Positions 25,983-34,111 are shown, numbered from the stretch's first letter. The stretch: 64,000 nt of DNA from Tianweitania sediminis (GCF_017813335.1 NZ_JAGIYY010000007.1:62001-126000); one strand, 5' to 3'. A program made the numbers and translations. The notes: generated by a model from the letters alone, not told the origin.

Positions 25983-27215
25983 ATGGCCCGAATCGTCGAC
26001 CAAAACCTCGAAAATCGTACTCCGCTCGGCTCCGCTCGATCAGAGGAGACGCCCCCGGGTGTCGACCAGACCGCGGCGGCTGGCCCGACCGAGCACGATG
26101 AGCGGATCGCCGACGACCTGCCCGACATCATCGATGTCGTCCTGGAGATGGGCCGCGTGCCGGAAGAGCCGCCGGCGGACGCCGGAGCCCCCTCCCCTCC
26201 TCTTCCGGTCGTCTCGAACCCACGCCTGCCGGCGCACCTCGACGCGCTGGCCGACCGGGCCCGCGATTATGTCGAGGCGGCGAGCTCGGCCAACACGCGC
26301 CGCGCCTACGCTTCGGACTGGAAGCAGTTTGCGAGCTGGTGCCGGCGTCAGGGCGTCGAGATGTTGCCGCCGGATCCCCAGGTGGTCGGCCTCTACATCA
26401 CCGCCTGCGCCTCGGGAAAGGCGACCGGCGACAAGACGCCCAATTCAGTGTCGACGATCGAACGCCGCCTCTCTGCGTTGACGTGGAATTATGCGCAGCG
26501 TGGCCAGCCGCTCGACAGGAAGGACCGCCACATCGCCACCGTCATGGCCGGCATCCGCAACAAGCATGCCGCCCCGCCCCGCCAGAAAGAGGCGGTCTTG
26601 CCCGAGGACTTGATCGCCATGTTGGAAACGCTCGACCGCGGGACGCTGCGCGGGCTGCGCGACCGGGCCATGCTGCTGCTCGGCTTTGCTGGCGGCCTGC
26701 GCCGATCCGAAGTCGTCGGCCTCGACTGCGGCCGTGACCAGACCGAGGATTCGTCCGGCTGGGTGGAGATCCTCGACAAGGGCATGCTGTTGCGGCTGCG
26801 CGGCAAGACCGGCTGGCGCGAGGTCGAGGTCGGGCGCGGCTCGTCCGATGCGACCTGCCCGGTTGTGGCGCTTGAAGCCTGGCTCAAGCTCGCGCGCATC
26901 GCCCACGGCCCCCTCTTCCGGCGTGTCACCGGCCAGGGCAAGACGGTCGGCGCCAATCGGCTCAACGACCAGGAGGTCGCCCGCCTGGTAAAACGGACCG
27001 CACTGGCGGCTGGCGTGCGCGGAGATCTGCCCGAAGGCCAACGCGGAATGATGTTTGCCGGCCATTCGCTTCGCGCCGGCCTTGCGTCCTCGGCCGAGGT
27101 CGATGAGCGCTATGTCCAGAAGCAGCTCGGCCACTCGAGCGCAGAGATGACCCGCAAGTATCAGCGGCGGCGCGACCGCTTCCGGGTAAACCTCACGAAG
27201 GCCTCGGGGCTGTAA
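25983..27215 (+). CDS. tyrosine recombinase / phage-type integrase
   Basis: Site-specific recombinase, 410 aa. The N-terminal 80 residues are acidic and proline-rich; a SAM-like core-binding domain follows (residues about 85-195, SSANTRRAYASDWKQFASWC), then the catalytic domain. Catalytic residues are visible: Arg in GGLRRSEVV (near 240), His-x-x-Arg in GHSLRAG (H361, R364), GHSS (near 383) and the nucleophile Tyr in TRKYQRR (Y393). No phage genes or tRNA are nearby, so it may act in plasmid dimer resolution or element movement. Divergent from DUF1403-scpB. Confidence 0.9.
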   Translation: MARIVDQNLENRTPLGSARSEETPPGVDQTAAAGPTEHDERIADDLPDIIDVVLEMGRVPEEPPADAGAPSPPLPVVSNPRLPAHLDALADRARDYVEAASSANTRRAYASDWKQFASWCRRQGVEMLPPDPQVVGLYITACASGKATGDKTPNSVSTIERRLSALTWNYAQRGQPLDRKDRHIATVMAGIRNKHAAPPRQKEAVLPEDLIAMLETLDRGTLRGLRDRAMLLLGFAGGLRRSEVVGLDCGRDQTEDSSGWVEILDKGMLLRLRGKTGWREVEVGRGSSDATCPVVALEAWLKLARIAHGPLFRRVTGQGKTVGANRLNDQEVARLVKRTALAAGVRGDLPEGQRGMMFAGHSLRAGLASSAEVDERYVQKQLGHSSAEMTRKYQRRRDRFRVNLTKASGL

Positions 27216-27275
27216 AAAGCCCCCTCCCCTCCCCCGTTTTCGGCCGCCGGATAGTGGCTCGGGAGGGTGGGATTT

Positions 27276-27392
27276 TTACCTTAGCGCTTCAATTGAAGTC
27301 GGGAAGTAAAACCGACACTCGGTCGCCTTCGCGACCGGGCCAATGAGGGTTTCGAGAGGCAGCTTGCCGATGTCGTAAGCCATTGTTTTCAT
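27276..27392 (-). CDS. possible small protein, 38 aa
   Basis: An ATG-started frame encodes MKTMAYDIGKLPLETLIGP and then KATECRFYFPTSIEALR. Amino-acid use looks protein-like, but there is no clear Shine-Dalgarno site. A good -35 (TTGACA) with a TATGAA -10 sits right over the first ATG, so the second ATG (27383) would be read almost leaderless. I recognise no family. It could also be the remnant of a longer gene. Confidence 0.3.
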   Translation of the reverse strand: MKTMAYDIGKLPLETLIGPVAKATECRFYFPTSIEALR

Positions 27393-27467
27393 AGTAGCTG
27401 ATTTGCGAATGTCAAGCTAGTCGCCATCTCACTTGACCAACAGGCTGCTTCTCTAGCGAATCTTTTA

Positions 27468-27496
27468 ACTATCGATAATGACCTCTTATCGATAGT
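27468..27496. other. perfect 11-base inverted repeat with 7-base centre (core-site-like)
   Basis: Arms ACTATCGATAA and TTATCGATAGT are exact complements around TGACCTC. Arm and spacer lengths match typical tyrosine-recombinase crossover sites (9-13 base arms, 6-8 base spacer), and two such recombinases flank it. A regulator operator for the downstream operon is the alternative. Confidence 0.5.
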
Positions 27497-27601
27497 GATT
27501 GATTTGAGCACCCAAATCGTTCAGAATCGCGCTGATCATCGCCGCCGGCGCCGTGGAATCCCGCGCCAGACGGCCCTTCCCGGCCGAACGAGGCGTTGCG
27601 C

Positions 27602-28690
27602 ATGTCCGAAACACCGATCCGCCTGCCCGATGCCGCCACGGTCGAAGCCGTGCTACAGAGCCTCGATCCGGCGTCGGCAGACGTGGATCTCGCCCCTGCC
27701 CTTTCGGCCGCGTTTCCCGGTTTCAGTTTCACGGCCGCACCTGTCGACGACTTTTACTGGCACAGCGCCGATCGCACGGTGATTGGTGCCGAAGGGGCAC
27801 GCCTTGGCAATCACGAGACGTGGGCCAAACGAGAACTGGCCACCGTGGGGGGCGATCTCACAGCATTCTGGAATCGGCACCGCACCAGCGGATTCGGCTT
27901 TGCCGAATGGCGAGGCACGACCGTCTATGCCTTTGCACCGACCGGCCCGGGCGTCGCCGATTTCGTTCAGCTTTCGCTCGGCCGCGAGATCGAGGTGTTA
28001 GCCGGCCCGGTGGTTGATCCCGGCTACCGCCCCTGGAGCGCCGACGACCTTTTGGAGCCGTCCTGGGTCAAGCGCGAGCCTGTCACCGACGCACCAGTGC
28101 TCGCCGGCCCGGTCTATCGCCTGCAGCGGCGCAGCGGCCTCGTCCACATGCGCAGCTTTCTCGCCACCCGCAAGCGCCTCGAACGCGAGCACCGCGAGGC
28201 GCAGCGGCCTGAGATCGAGGCGCGCGTCATCCGCGAGGTCGGCCGCGACTACGTGAAGGAGACGCCGTTCCTAGAGCGCAATCCGGACTGGTTCTCGTTC
28301 GTGCCGCGCGAGAACCGTTTTTTCGCGGATTGGGAACGGTCGAGCGCATCGGCAACACGGATCCTCGATCATTGGGCCTGCGACATCAAGGATTACGAGG
28401 AGCGGGGCGAGCGCCATCTGAGCTTCATCCCGCGGCCGCTCAAGATGCCGGCCGAACGGCTTCTCGCCGAAGAGGGAATCTCCGTCCACCGGCTGATGGA
28501 GCGTATCGAGGCGATCGACGCCGAGATCGGCCTGTCCTTCGCCTGGTTTTTCCTGATGACACACGGCCATTGGGTCGATCCGGACGTCGGTGACGCGATT
28601 GCCAAGGGCTTGCGTACCGGCCGCGTGCGGCTGGCTGATCGCGATGCCGCGGTTCTGCTCGACTGGGCTGCCGAGCGATACTTGTTCTGA
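27602..28690 (+). CDS. conserved hypothetical protein next to recombinase
   Basis: A 362-residue protein that I do not recognise. The ATG at 27602 is preferred to an in-frame TTG at 27596. It is soluble, Arg-rich in the middle (RKRLEREHREAQRPEIEARVIREVGRDY in two parts) and rich in Trp/Phe/Tyr in the first third (DDFYWHSADR, FWNRHRTSGFGFAEW). No membrane segment, signal or catalytic motif stands out. It ends nine bases before the second recombinase gene, in the same direction, so the pair is very likely co-expressed; a recombination accessory or DNA-binding partner is a reasonable guess only. Confidence 0.75.
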   Translation: MSETPIRLPDAATVEAVLQSLDPASADVDLAPALSAAFPGFSFTAAPVDDFYWHSADRTVIGAEGARLGNHETWAKRELATVGGDLTAFWNRHRTSGFGFAEWRGTTVYAFAPTGPGVADFVQLSLGREIEVLAGPVVDPGYRPWSADDLLEPSWVKREPVTDAPVLAGPVYRLQRRSGLVHMRSFLATRKRLEREHREAQRPEIEARVIREVGRDYVKETPFLERNPDWFSFVPRENRFFADWERSSASATRILDHWACDIKDYEERGERHLSFIPRPLKMPAERLLAEEGISVHRLMERIEAIDAEIGLSFAWFFLMTHGHWVDPDVGDAIAKGLRTGRVRLADRDAAVLLDWAAERYLF

Positions 28691-28699
28691 GCCGCCGCC

Positions 28700-29869
28700 A
28701 TGGATGCCAGACTGCCAAAACCCCTTTCCGATGCAAGACACCGCCGCGCCGAGGCGCTCGACGCGCTGGATTCGGTGTTGCCCTTCGATCGGCGCGATTT
28801 CCTGGCCGAGCTGCTTACCGACGACGATGTCGCCACGCTGCGCCATCTGGCGACTGAAGGCATGGGCGAGAATTCTTTGCGGGCGCTCGCCTCCGACCTC
28901 GGCTATCTCGAGGCCTGGTGCCGCGCCGCGACCGGATCACCCCTGCCCTGGCCGGCGCCTGAGCCGCTGCTGCTGAAATTCGTGGCGCATCATCTGTGGG
29001 ATCCCGTCAAGCGTGAGACCGATCCAAGCCACGGCATGCCCGAGGATGTGGCGGCGTCGCTCCGAGACGCGGAACTGCTGCGCGCCGATGGGCCGCATGC
29101 GCCGAGCACTGTGCGACGTCGGCTGTCGAGCTGGTCGACGCTGACCGGGTGGCGCAATCTCAAGGGCAAGTTCAATGCGCCCGGCCTGCGCCAAGCCCTG
29201 AAACTCGCTACGCGGGCCAGCGCCCGGCCGCGCGGCCGCAAAAGCCCCAAGGCGGTGACGGCCGATGTACTCGCCGCCCTCCTGCAGGCCTGCGCCGGCG
29301 AGCGCCTGGTCGACGTTCGCGACCGCGCTCTGCTGCTCACGGCCTTTGCCTCCGGCGGACGTCGTCGCAGCGAGGTGGCGTCGCTGCGCGTCGAGCAGCT
29401 GATCGAGCAGGATCCCGTTCCGGTCGACCCCAGGGATCCGGATGGCGCAACGCTGCCCTGTCTCGAAATCCGCCTCGGCCGCACCAAGACCACCGAGGCC
29501 GACGACGACAACTCCGTGCTACTGATCGGCCGACCCGTGCTGGCACTCCAGGAATGGCTGGAGCGAGGCGGGATCAGTGAAGGTGCGATCTTCCGCGGTG
29601 TCGATCGCTGGGGCCATCTCGAGCGAAAGGCGCTCACGCCGCAGTCGGTCAACCTAATCGTGAAGAGGCGCATCGCCAGGGCCGGGCTCGACCCAAAACT
29701 GTTCTCCGCCCACGGTCTGCGTTCGGGCTACCTTACTGAAACCGGACGACGTGGCATTCCCCTCCCCGAAGCCATGCAGCAGTCGCAGCACAAGTCGATC
29801 AGCCAGGCCTCGCGCTACTACAACGACGCCGAGCGGCAATTGGGTCGCGCGGCGCGGCTGATCACATAG
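28700..29869 (+). CDS. tyrosine recombinase / integrase
   Basis: Second recombinase, 389 aa, unlike the first in sequence. The N-terminal helical domain spans about residues 25-150, and the catalytic domain begins near 180 (LKLATRASARPRGRKSPK). Catalytic landmarks are Arg in GGRRRSEVASL, His-x-x-Arg in AHGLRSGYL (H338, R341), His in QSQHKSIS (H364) and Tyr in ASRYYNDAE (Y373 or Y374). It follows the unknown 362-residue protein. Two distinct catalytic recombinases so close together is less than a RIT trio but resembles it. Confidence 0.9.
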   Translation: MDARLPKPLSDARHRRAEALDALDSVLPFDRRDFLAELLTDDDVATLRHLATEGMGENSLRALASDLGYLEAWCRAATGSPLPWPAPEPLLLKFVAHHLWDPVKRETDPSHGMPEDVAASLRDAELLRADGPHAPSTVRRRLSSWSTLTGWRNLKGKFNAPGLRQALKLATRASARPRGRKSPKAVTADVLAALLQACAGERLVDVRDRALLLTAFASGGRRRSEVASLRVEQLIEQDPVPVDPRDPDGATLPCLEIRLGRTKTTEADDDNSVLLIGRPVLALQEWLERGGISEGAIFRGVDRWGHLERKALTPQSVNLIVKRRIARAGLDPKLFSAHGLRSGYLTETGRRGIPLPEAMQQSQHKSISQASRYYNDAERQLGRAARLIT

Positions 29870-29891
29870 ACGTTTCCCGGTCCTTGCCGAC

Positions 29892-30374
29892 CTATGTCCC
29901 GAACAGCCTGCGGTCCCAATAGACGGGCCGGTGCAGGCTCGCGGTGATCGACGGGAATTCCGGGTGATGGGGATTGATGAGGATGTTGCTGTCGAGCCGA
30001 GCGACGACGCTCGGAACGATCAGGATAACGCTTCGGCGCCCGACACACCAAGCCTCGCCGAATTGCCTGCTGACGGTCGCCGGCATCACGTCCCAGCCCG
30101 GCAGCGCGGCCGGCGAGAACATCTCGTAGCTCAGCCCACGCGGGATGGTGATTTCGACATAGTGCTGGTTGGGAGGCAGCCGGCCGCTGCCGTGAACCAG
30201 CTTTTCGAGCAACGCGGTCGAATAGCGCTCCGAGGCGTAGATGACCGGGCTTCCAGGCGTATTCCAGCGTCCTGGCGCGATCGTTGAGCCGGTCGCGTCG
30301 AAGATCGGATAGGCTCCAGCCGGATCCCCGATGCGATAGGCCGACAGTGTACGGTCGAGGGTCTGCGCTGTCAC
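29892..30374 (-). CDS. RES-domain toxin (NAD+ phosphorylase/glycohydrolase type)
   Basis: A 160-residue RES-domain protein. Family toxins degrade cellular NAD+. The conserved Arg (AYRIG or GRWN), Glu (ASERYSTALLEKLVH) and Ser residues that give the family its name are all present, as is the APGRWNTPGSPVIYASE block. It overlaps the end of the antitoxin gene by four bases (ATGA), the standard order antitoxin then toxin. It likely stabilises the plasmid by post-segregational killing. Confidence 0.88.
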   Translation of the reverse strand: MTAQTLDRTLSAYRIGDPAGAYPIFDATGSTIAPGRWNTPGSPVIYASERYSTALLEKLVHGSGRLPPNQHYVEITIPRGLSYEMFSPAALPGWDVMPATVSRQFGEAWCVGRRSVILIVPSVVARLDSNILINPHHPEFPSITASLHRPVYWDRRLFGT

Positions 30375-30802
30375 ACAGCGCCGCCGTATTTTAGGCCCTG
30401 GAGGATATCGAGTACCATCTCGGCGCCGATCTCGTTCTGGATTACGACGTCGACAGGCCGCCGATCCTCGAGCATAGCGTGCGGCCTGAACAGGAAGTCG
30501 CGTGCCTCGTCCGCACTGCCCCAGACCTCGACGGCCAGATTCCAGACCCGCGCCAGCCGGGCCACACGCATGCCCTCCTCCGACGAAAGTCTAACGGCTC
30601 CGCGCTTGCGGCGCTCATAAGTCGCCCTTGGCACGAGGCGATACTTGAACTGACCGTCGGCAGGTGCGAGGAGCCGCGCTATGCGCTCGAGCGCATCGAC
30701 CGGAAGCCCATCTTCGATCCGGGTGATGAGCCCGAATGGCGACCTCATCCCTTCCTTGCCGGGCAGGCCCAGCACGTCGGCGACGTTTGCGATTGCCAGC
30801 AT
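30371..30802 (-). CDS. Xre/MbcA/ParS-type antitoxin
   Basis: A 143-residue antitoxin. The N-terminal Xre-like helix-turn-helix region (about 1-75) is followed by the toxin-binding DUF2384 domain, seen in LSSEEGMRVARLARVWNLAVEVWGSADEARDFLFRPHAMLEDRRPVDVV in consecutive blocks. It neutralises the RES toxin and should repress its own promoter. A dyad lies 20 bases upstream of the start. It sits downstream of dnaB in the same direction but behind its own promoter region. Confidence 0.88.
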   Translation of the reverse strand: MLAIANVADVLGLPGKEGMRSPFGLITRIEDGLPVDALERIARLLAPADGQFKYRLVPRATYERRKRGAVRLSSEEGMRVARLARVWNLAVEVWGSADEARDFLFRPHAMLEDRRPVDVVIQNEIGAEMVLDILQGLKYGGAV

Positions 30803-30822
30803 GGTCCAATCTCCTTCTCAAC

Positions 30823-30842
30823 TGAGACAAAATATAGTCTCA
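30823..30842. promoter_or_regulatory. operator-like dyad upstream of the RES/Xre pair
   Basis: Arms TGAGAC and GTCTCA are exact, around AAAATATA, in the 66-base gap between dnaB and the antitoxin gene. Its position and the autoregulation usual in this toxin-antitoxin class suggest an Xre binding site overlapping the promoter. Confidence 0.6.
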
Positions 30843-30868
30843 CTTGATGTAAGCGGCAAGGGAAATGG

Positions 30869-32359
30869 TCACTCGAACCGTTCCGGCAGGCGATCGCCGT
30901 CGGCCAGGTCGAAGAAGCGGGTAAACTCGCCCTGGAATCCGAGTTGCACGGTGCCCGTCGGTCCGTGCCGCTGCTTGGCAATAATCACATCGGCCTTTCC
31001 ACGAGCCCGCGCCATGGTGGCCTCCCACGTCAGGTGTTCGTCCGTACCGGGTGCCGGCTCCTTGCCGGTGAGATAGTACTCGTCGCGATAGACGAACAGC
31101 ACCACATCGGCGTCCTGCTCGATCGAGCCGGATTCGCGCAAATCGGACAGTTGGGGCCGTTTGTCATCGCGCTTCTCCACGTCGCGAGAGAGCTGGGAAA
31201 GCGCGATGATCGGCACGGCAAGTTCCTTGGCCAAGGCCTTGAGGCCAGTCGTGATCTCGGTCACCTCCTGGACGCGGCTCTGTGACGACCGCTGGGTGGA
31301 GCCCTGCATGAGCTGGATGTAGTCGATGACCAGTACATCGAGGCCGCGCTGGCGTTTGAGGCGCCTGGCTCGGGTAGCGAGCTGGGCGATGGAGATGCCG
31401 CCGGTCTGGTCGATGTAGAGCGGGATTTTTCGCATCGTCTGAGAACAAGACACCAGCTTCTCGAAATCGGCTTCGGAGATCTCGCCTCGGCGAATGCGTG
31501 ACGATGAAATCTCGATCTGCTCGGAGATGATGCGTGTGGCGAGCTGCTCCGCCGACATTTCGAGTGAGAAAAACCCTACTACCCCTCCCTTCGCGGCCTT
31601 CGCTGCGCCGTCGAACTGCTGGTCGGGCTCATGGGCGTCCGCTATACTAAAGGCAATGTTGGTAGCGAGCGACGTCTTGCCCATGCCCGGCCGCCCTGCG
31701 ACAATGATGAGGTCCGAGGGCTGTAGACCGCCCATACGGTGATCGAGGTCACGCAGCCCGGTTGCGATACCCGACAAATGTCCGTCGCGCATGAAGGCGG
31801 CATTCGCCATGTCTATCGCGCTCTGAACCGCATCGTCGAATTTCTCGAAACCGCCATCGTAGCGTCCGGTTTCAGCAACTTCGAACAAACGCCGTTCGAC
31901 CGCCTCAACCTGGTCGGCCGGCGACATATCTACGGGTGCATCGTAGGCGATGTTAACCATGTCCTCGCCGATGCCGATCAGCATGCGTCGGGTAGCAAGG
32001 TCATGGATCGCGTGGCCGTAGTCGACAGAATTGATGACGGTGACAGCTTCCGCCGCGAGACGCACGAGATAGTGGCCGATCGTGATGTCGCCGACCTTCT
32101 GTTCCGCCGGCAAGAATGTTCGCATGGTCACCGGGCTGGCCACCCGGCCCATCCGGATCAGGTCGCCCAGCACCTCAAAGATCCTCCGGTGAAGCGGCTC
32201 GTAGAAGTGGTCCGGTTTCAGGAAATCCGAAACCCGGTAAAATGCGTCGTTGTTGACCAGGATCGCGCCGAGCAGCGCCTGCTCGGCCTCGATGTTGCTC
32301 GGTGCTTCCCGATGGCGCGCTTGCGGTTCGGCCTCAATTTTGAGCGCTGCATTTAGCAT
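30869..32359 (-). CDS. dnaB: replicative DNA helicase DnaB, replicon-borne paralogue
   Basis: A 496-residue hexameric 5'-3' helicase. The N-terminal collar domain is at about 20-125 (SNIEAEQALLGAILVNNDAF), and the RecA-like motor has Walker A GRPGMGKTSLA near 220, a LVIDYIQLM Walker B and the ALSQLSR sensor. The length and motifs are those of a full chromosomal DnaB. The start at 32359 gives the normal short N-tail. It lies 163 bases downstream of repC in the same direction. A helicase supplied by the plasmid is unusual for repABC systems and could serve plasmid replication or broaden host use. Confidence 0.92.
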   Translation of the reverse strand: MLNAALKIEAEPQARHREAPSNIEAEQALLGAILVNNDAFYRVSDFLKPDHFYEPLHRRIFEVLGDLIRMGRVASPVTMRTFLPAEQKVGDITIGHYLVRLAAEAVTVINSVDYGHAIHDLATRRMLIGIGEDMVNIAYDAPVDMSPADQVEAVERRLFEVAETGRYDGGFEKFDDAVQSAIDMANAAFMRDGHLSGIATGLRDLDHRMGGLQPSDLIIVAGRPGMGKTSLATNIAFSIADAHEPDQQFDGAAKAAKGGVVGFFSLEMSAEQLATRIISEQIEISSSRIRRGEISEADFEKLVSCSQTMRKIPLYIDQTGGISIAQLATRARRLKRQRGLDVLVIDYIQLMQGSTQRSSQSRVQEVTEITTGLKALAKELAVPIIALSQLSRDVEKRDDKRPQLSDLRESGSIEQDADVVLFVYRDEYYLTGKEPAPGTDEHLTWEATMARARGKADVIIAKQRHGPTGTVQLGFQGEFTRFFDLADGDRLPERFE

Positions 32360-32522
32360 GGCTTTGTTTTCCCTGGAGTGAAGGACTCGAATGAAACGCA
32401 GAATCGACAAGCACCAAAAATTATAGGCCAGATCAAACAGTTAGATCGAAAGCAGTACCTCGGCAGACCTTCAGCAGGACCGATGGGACTGGCGGCGCTC
32501 ACTGCGAGCGCGCCGCCGGCCA

Positions 32523-33875
32523 TCATTTCCACCCCTTACCCTTCATCGTTTTGGCGAGGGCACTGCTGATTTCGATCGAAGTGGGCTTTTCATGTCCCGC
32601 ACCGCCCCCATCAGATCCGCCCTGCCCGCGCTCGGGCATCTCGACGGCTCCGGCCGCGCTTCCCATCCTCTCCATCCTGGCGTTCAGCAGCGCCATCACC
32701 ATAGGCCAGACCGAGAATTGGTCGTTTCGGGCCCGTTCAGTCAGGGTTCGGAGATAACCGCCCTTGCTGTTGATCTGGTCAGCCCGCTGCAGGATTGCGG
32801 CAACGGTGACCGCAGCCTTGTCCGGCCCCATGACCTCGACGGCTTCTTGCCAGGCGCTCGGGCTGATGCCCATGGTCGGCCTAGCCACATCGGCGGCGGC
32901 GGCAAGATCTCGCCACATCCGAATTGGGCCGCTGCGGCTAAAATTGGCGATTTCCGGGCAGGCGTTCAGCACCACCCCAAGGGTCAGTTCGCGTTTTGGC
33001 AGGTTGCGTACGTTGTCGGTTTTCTCGGCGCTGCCGCTCGCTTCATTTATTTTTCCATAGCGATGTTCAGATTCATCGGTAGAATTAAAGTCTGGGTTTG
33101 AATTTTGTATGTGGCGATCAGAATGAGACTCATTGGCGTTCGAATCTTCTGATTTAACGAATGTTTCCAGCGTCTCATGCACATCAGCCCAAAGCTCCTC
33201 CAGCTCTGCGACGATAGCGTCGAGAACTTGTCGTGGCGGTGTGCGCGGTAGTCGGCTGACGATTGTCTCGTAGCGCGTCAGAAAGCCCCGCCAGTTGCCA
33301 GGAACACTTTCGTTGATGCCGGCATCGATCATCTTGACGATGTCTCGGCGACAGATGGTCAGGCGTTCCTTGGCCAGCTTGAAAGCTTTTTGCTCGGCCT
33401 GAGCAGCGGCCGCAAGGTTCTCGAACTCTTCGGCCCGCGCGACGATCGGCGACAGATCGAACCCATAAGCCTGCTCGATCTCTCCATTTTGGCCCTTACG
33501 AGCATAACGCTTGCCGTTCGGGCTGTCGCGCCGGATTACCAAGCCGCATGTCACCAGTACGGCCAGGTGCCGACGCAGCGTCGCCGGCGACATGCCATTT
33601 GCGCGTCGGATTAGCAGCTTGTTCGACGGAAAGACCACCAAGCCGCCCTGGGCGGTTAGCTCATCTCCCCGATGGAACGAAAGCAGCGCGTCGAGAATCG
33701 CCAGTGCGCGATCCGTTGCACCAAGTGCGTCCTTAGCTTCCCGGATGTCCCCGAACACGCGCCACTTAGAGACTGTAGCGTCTTTTTTGACTTCCTTAGC
33801 CGTGAGCTGGCTTGAAATTAAGCCAAGCGACATCGGCCGCGCCCCGAAGGGCGTCGTTGCGAGATGCGTAATCAT
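32523..33875 (-). CDS. repC: replication initiator RepC
   Basis: Initiator of repABC plasmids, 450 aa; it acts at an origin inside its own gene. The N-terminal winged-helix DNA-binding domain (about 40-165) includes PSNKLLIRRANGMSPATLRRHLAVLVTCGLVIRRDSPNGKRY in consecutive blocks. A variable, AT-rich linker near 240-290 (SEDSNANESHSD) precedes a conserved C-terminal part (VLNACPEIANF, WQEAVEVMGPDKAAVTVAAILQR, GGYLRTLTERA). The ATG at 33875 gives the family start MITHLATTPFGARP. Last gene of the repABC set and separated from repB by the ctRNA region. Confidence 0.95.
   Translation of the reverse strand: MITHLATTPFGARPMSLGLISSQLTAKEVKKDATVSKWRVFGDIREAKDALGATDRALAILDALLSFHRGDELTAQGGLVVFPSNKLLIRRANGMSPATLRRHLAVLVTCGLVIRRDSPNGKRYARKGQNGEIEQAYGFDLSPIVARAEEFENLAAAAQAEQKAFKLAKERLTICRRDIVKMIDAGINESVPGNWRGFLTRYETIVSRLPRTPPRQVLDAIVAELEELWADVHETLETFVKSEDSNANESHSDRHIQNSNPDFNSTDESEHRYGKINEASGSAEKTDNVRNLPKRELTLGVVLNACPEIANFSRSGPIRMWRDLAAAADVARPTMGISPSAWQEAVEVMGPDKAAVTVAAILQRADQINSKGGYLRTLTERARNDQFSVWPMVMALLNARMERMGSAAGAVEMPERGQGGSDGGGAGHEKPTSIEISSALAKTMKGKGWK
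33040..33175. other. probable replication origin (AT-rich block inside repC)
   Basis: In repABC plasmids the origin lies within repC, in a region of low GC. This stretch is visibly AT-rich compared with its surroundings and codes for the non-conserved linker of RepC. The limits are approximate and no iterons are evident. Confidence 0.5.
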
Positions 33876-33934
33876 GATTGGTCTATCTGGATTCAGACAA
33901 TACGATATCGCTCGCCCGAACGGCGCAATTTGCG

Positions 33935-33963
33935 TTGACAAGTGATTCGGTGAGGCTTATTCG
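33935..33963 (+). promoter_or_regulatory. promoter of the countertranscribed RNA
   Basis: A perfect -35 (TTGACA, 33935-33940) is followed after 17 bases by a weaker -10 (TATTCG, 33958-33963), pointing away from repC and into the repB-repC spacer. This is the location and orientation known for the ctRNA promoter of repABC plasmids. Confidence 0.6.
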
Positions 33964-33969
33964 TATCTT

Positions 33970-34028
33970 CGCCACAAAGAAAACGAAGGCTCTCACGTCG
34001 GTTCGCCGTCTGGGGGCCTTTTCTTTTT
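33970..34028 (+). ncRNA. candidate ctRNA (repABC incompatibility RNA)
   Basis: A small antisense RNA, about 55-60 nt, would start near 33970 and end in a rho-independent terminator. The terminator stem has ten pairs, two of them G-U (33986-33995 with 34011-34020), and an inner CGG-TTCG-CCG hairpin, followed by TTCTTTTT. In this family the RNA pairs with the repABC leader before repC and limits RepC synthesis. The match in place, strand and structure to known examples is good; no experiment supports it here. Confidence 0.7.
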
Positions 34029-34111
34029 GTCCGCTATCCCCTTTCCTGGTTGGTTGCTCTTCAAAGCCTGGGGCCGTTTTTGCGACCTTAATCTACCGAA
34101 CCTCCGGGCTG

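Larger units (their letters stand above)
27216..27601. other. intergenic region with palindrome and possible microORF
   Basis: This 386-base region follows the first recombinase. It begins with a short GGGGCT/AGCCCC hairpin without a T-run (27206-27223), then carries a possible 38-codon ORF on the minus strand, and the perfect 11-base palindrome at 27468-27496. The last 100 bases before 27602 are GC-rich leader. Confidence 0.5.

Noticed and set aside
27206-27223. GGGGCT/AGCCCC hairpin at the end of the first recombinase as terminator
   Set aside because: Short stem, no T-run; it overlaps the stop codon. Not strong enough to call.
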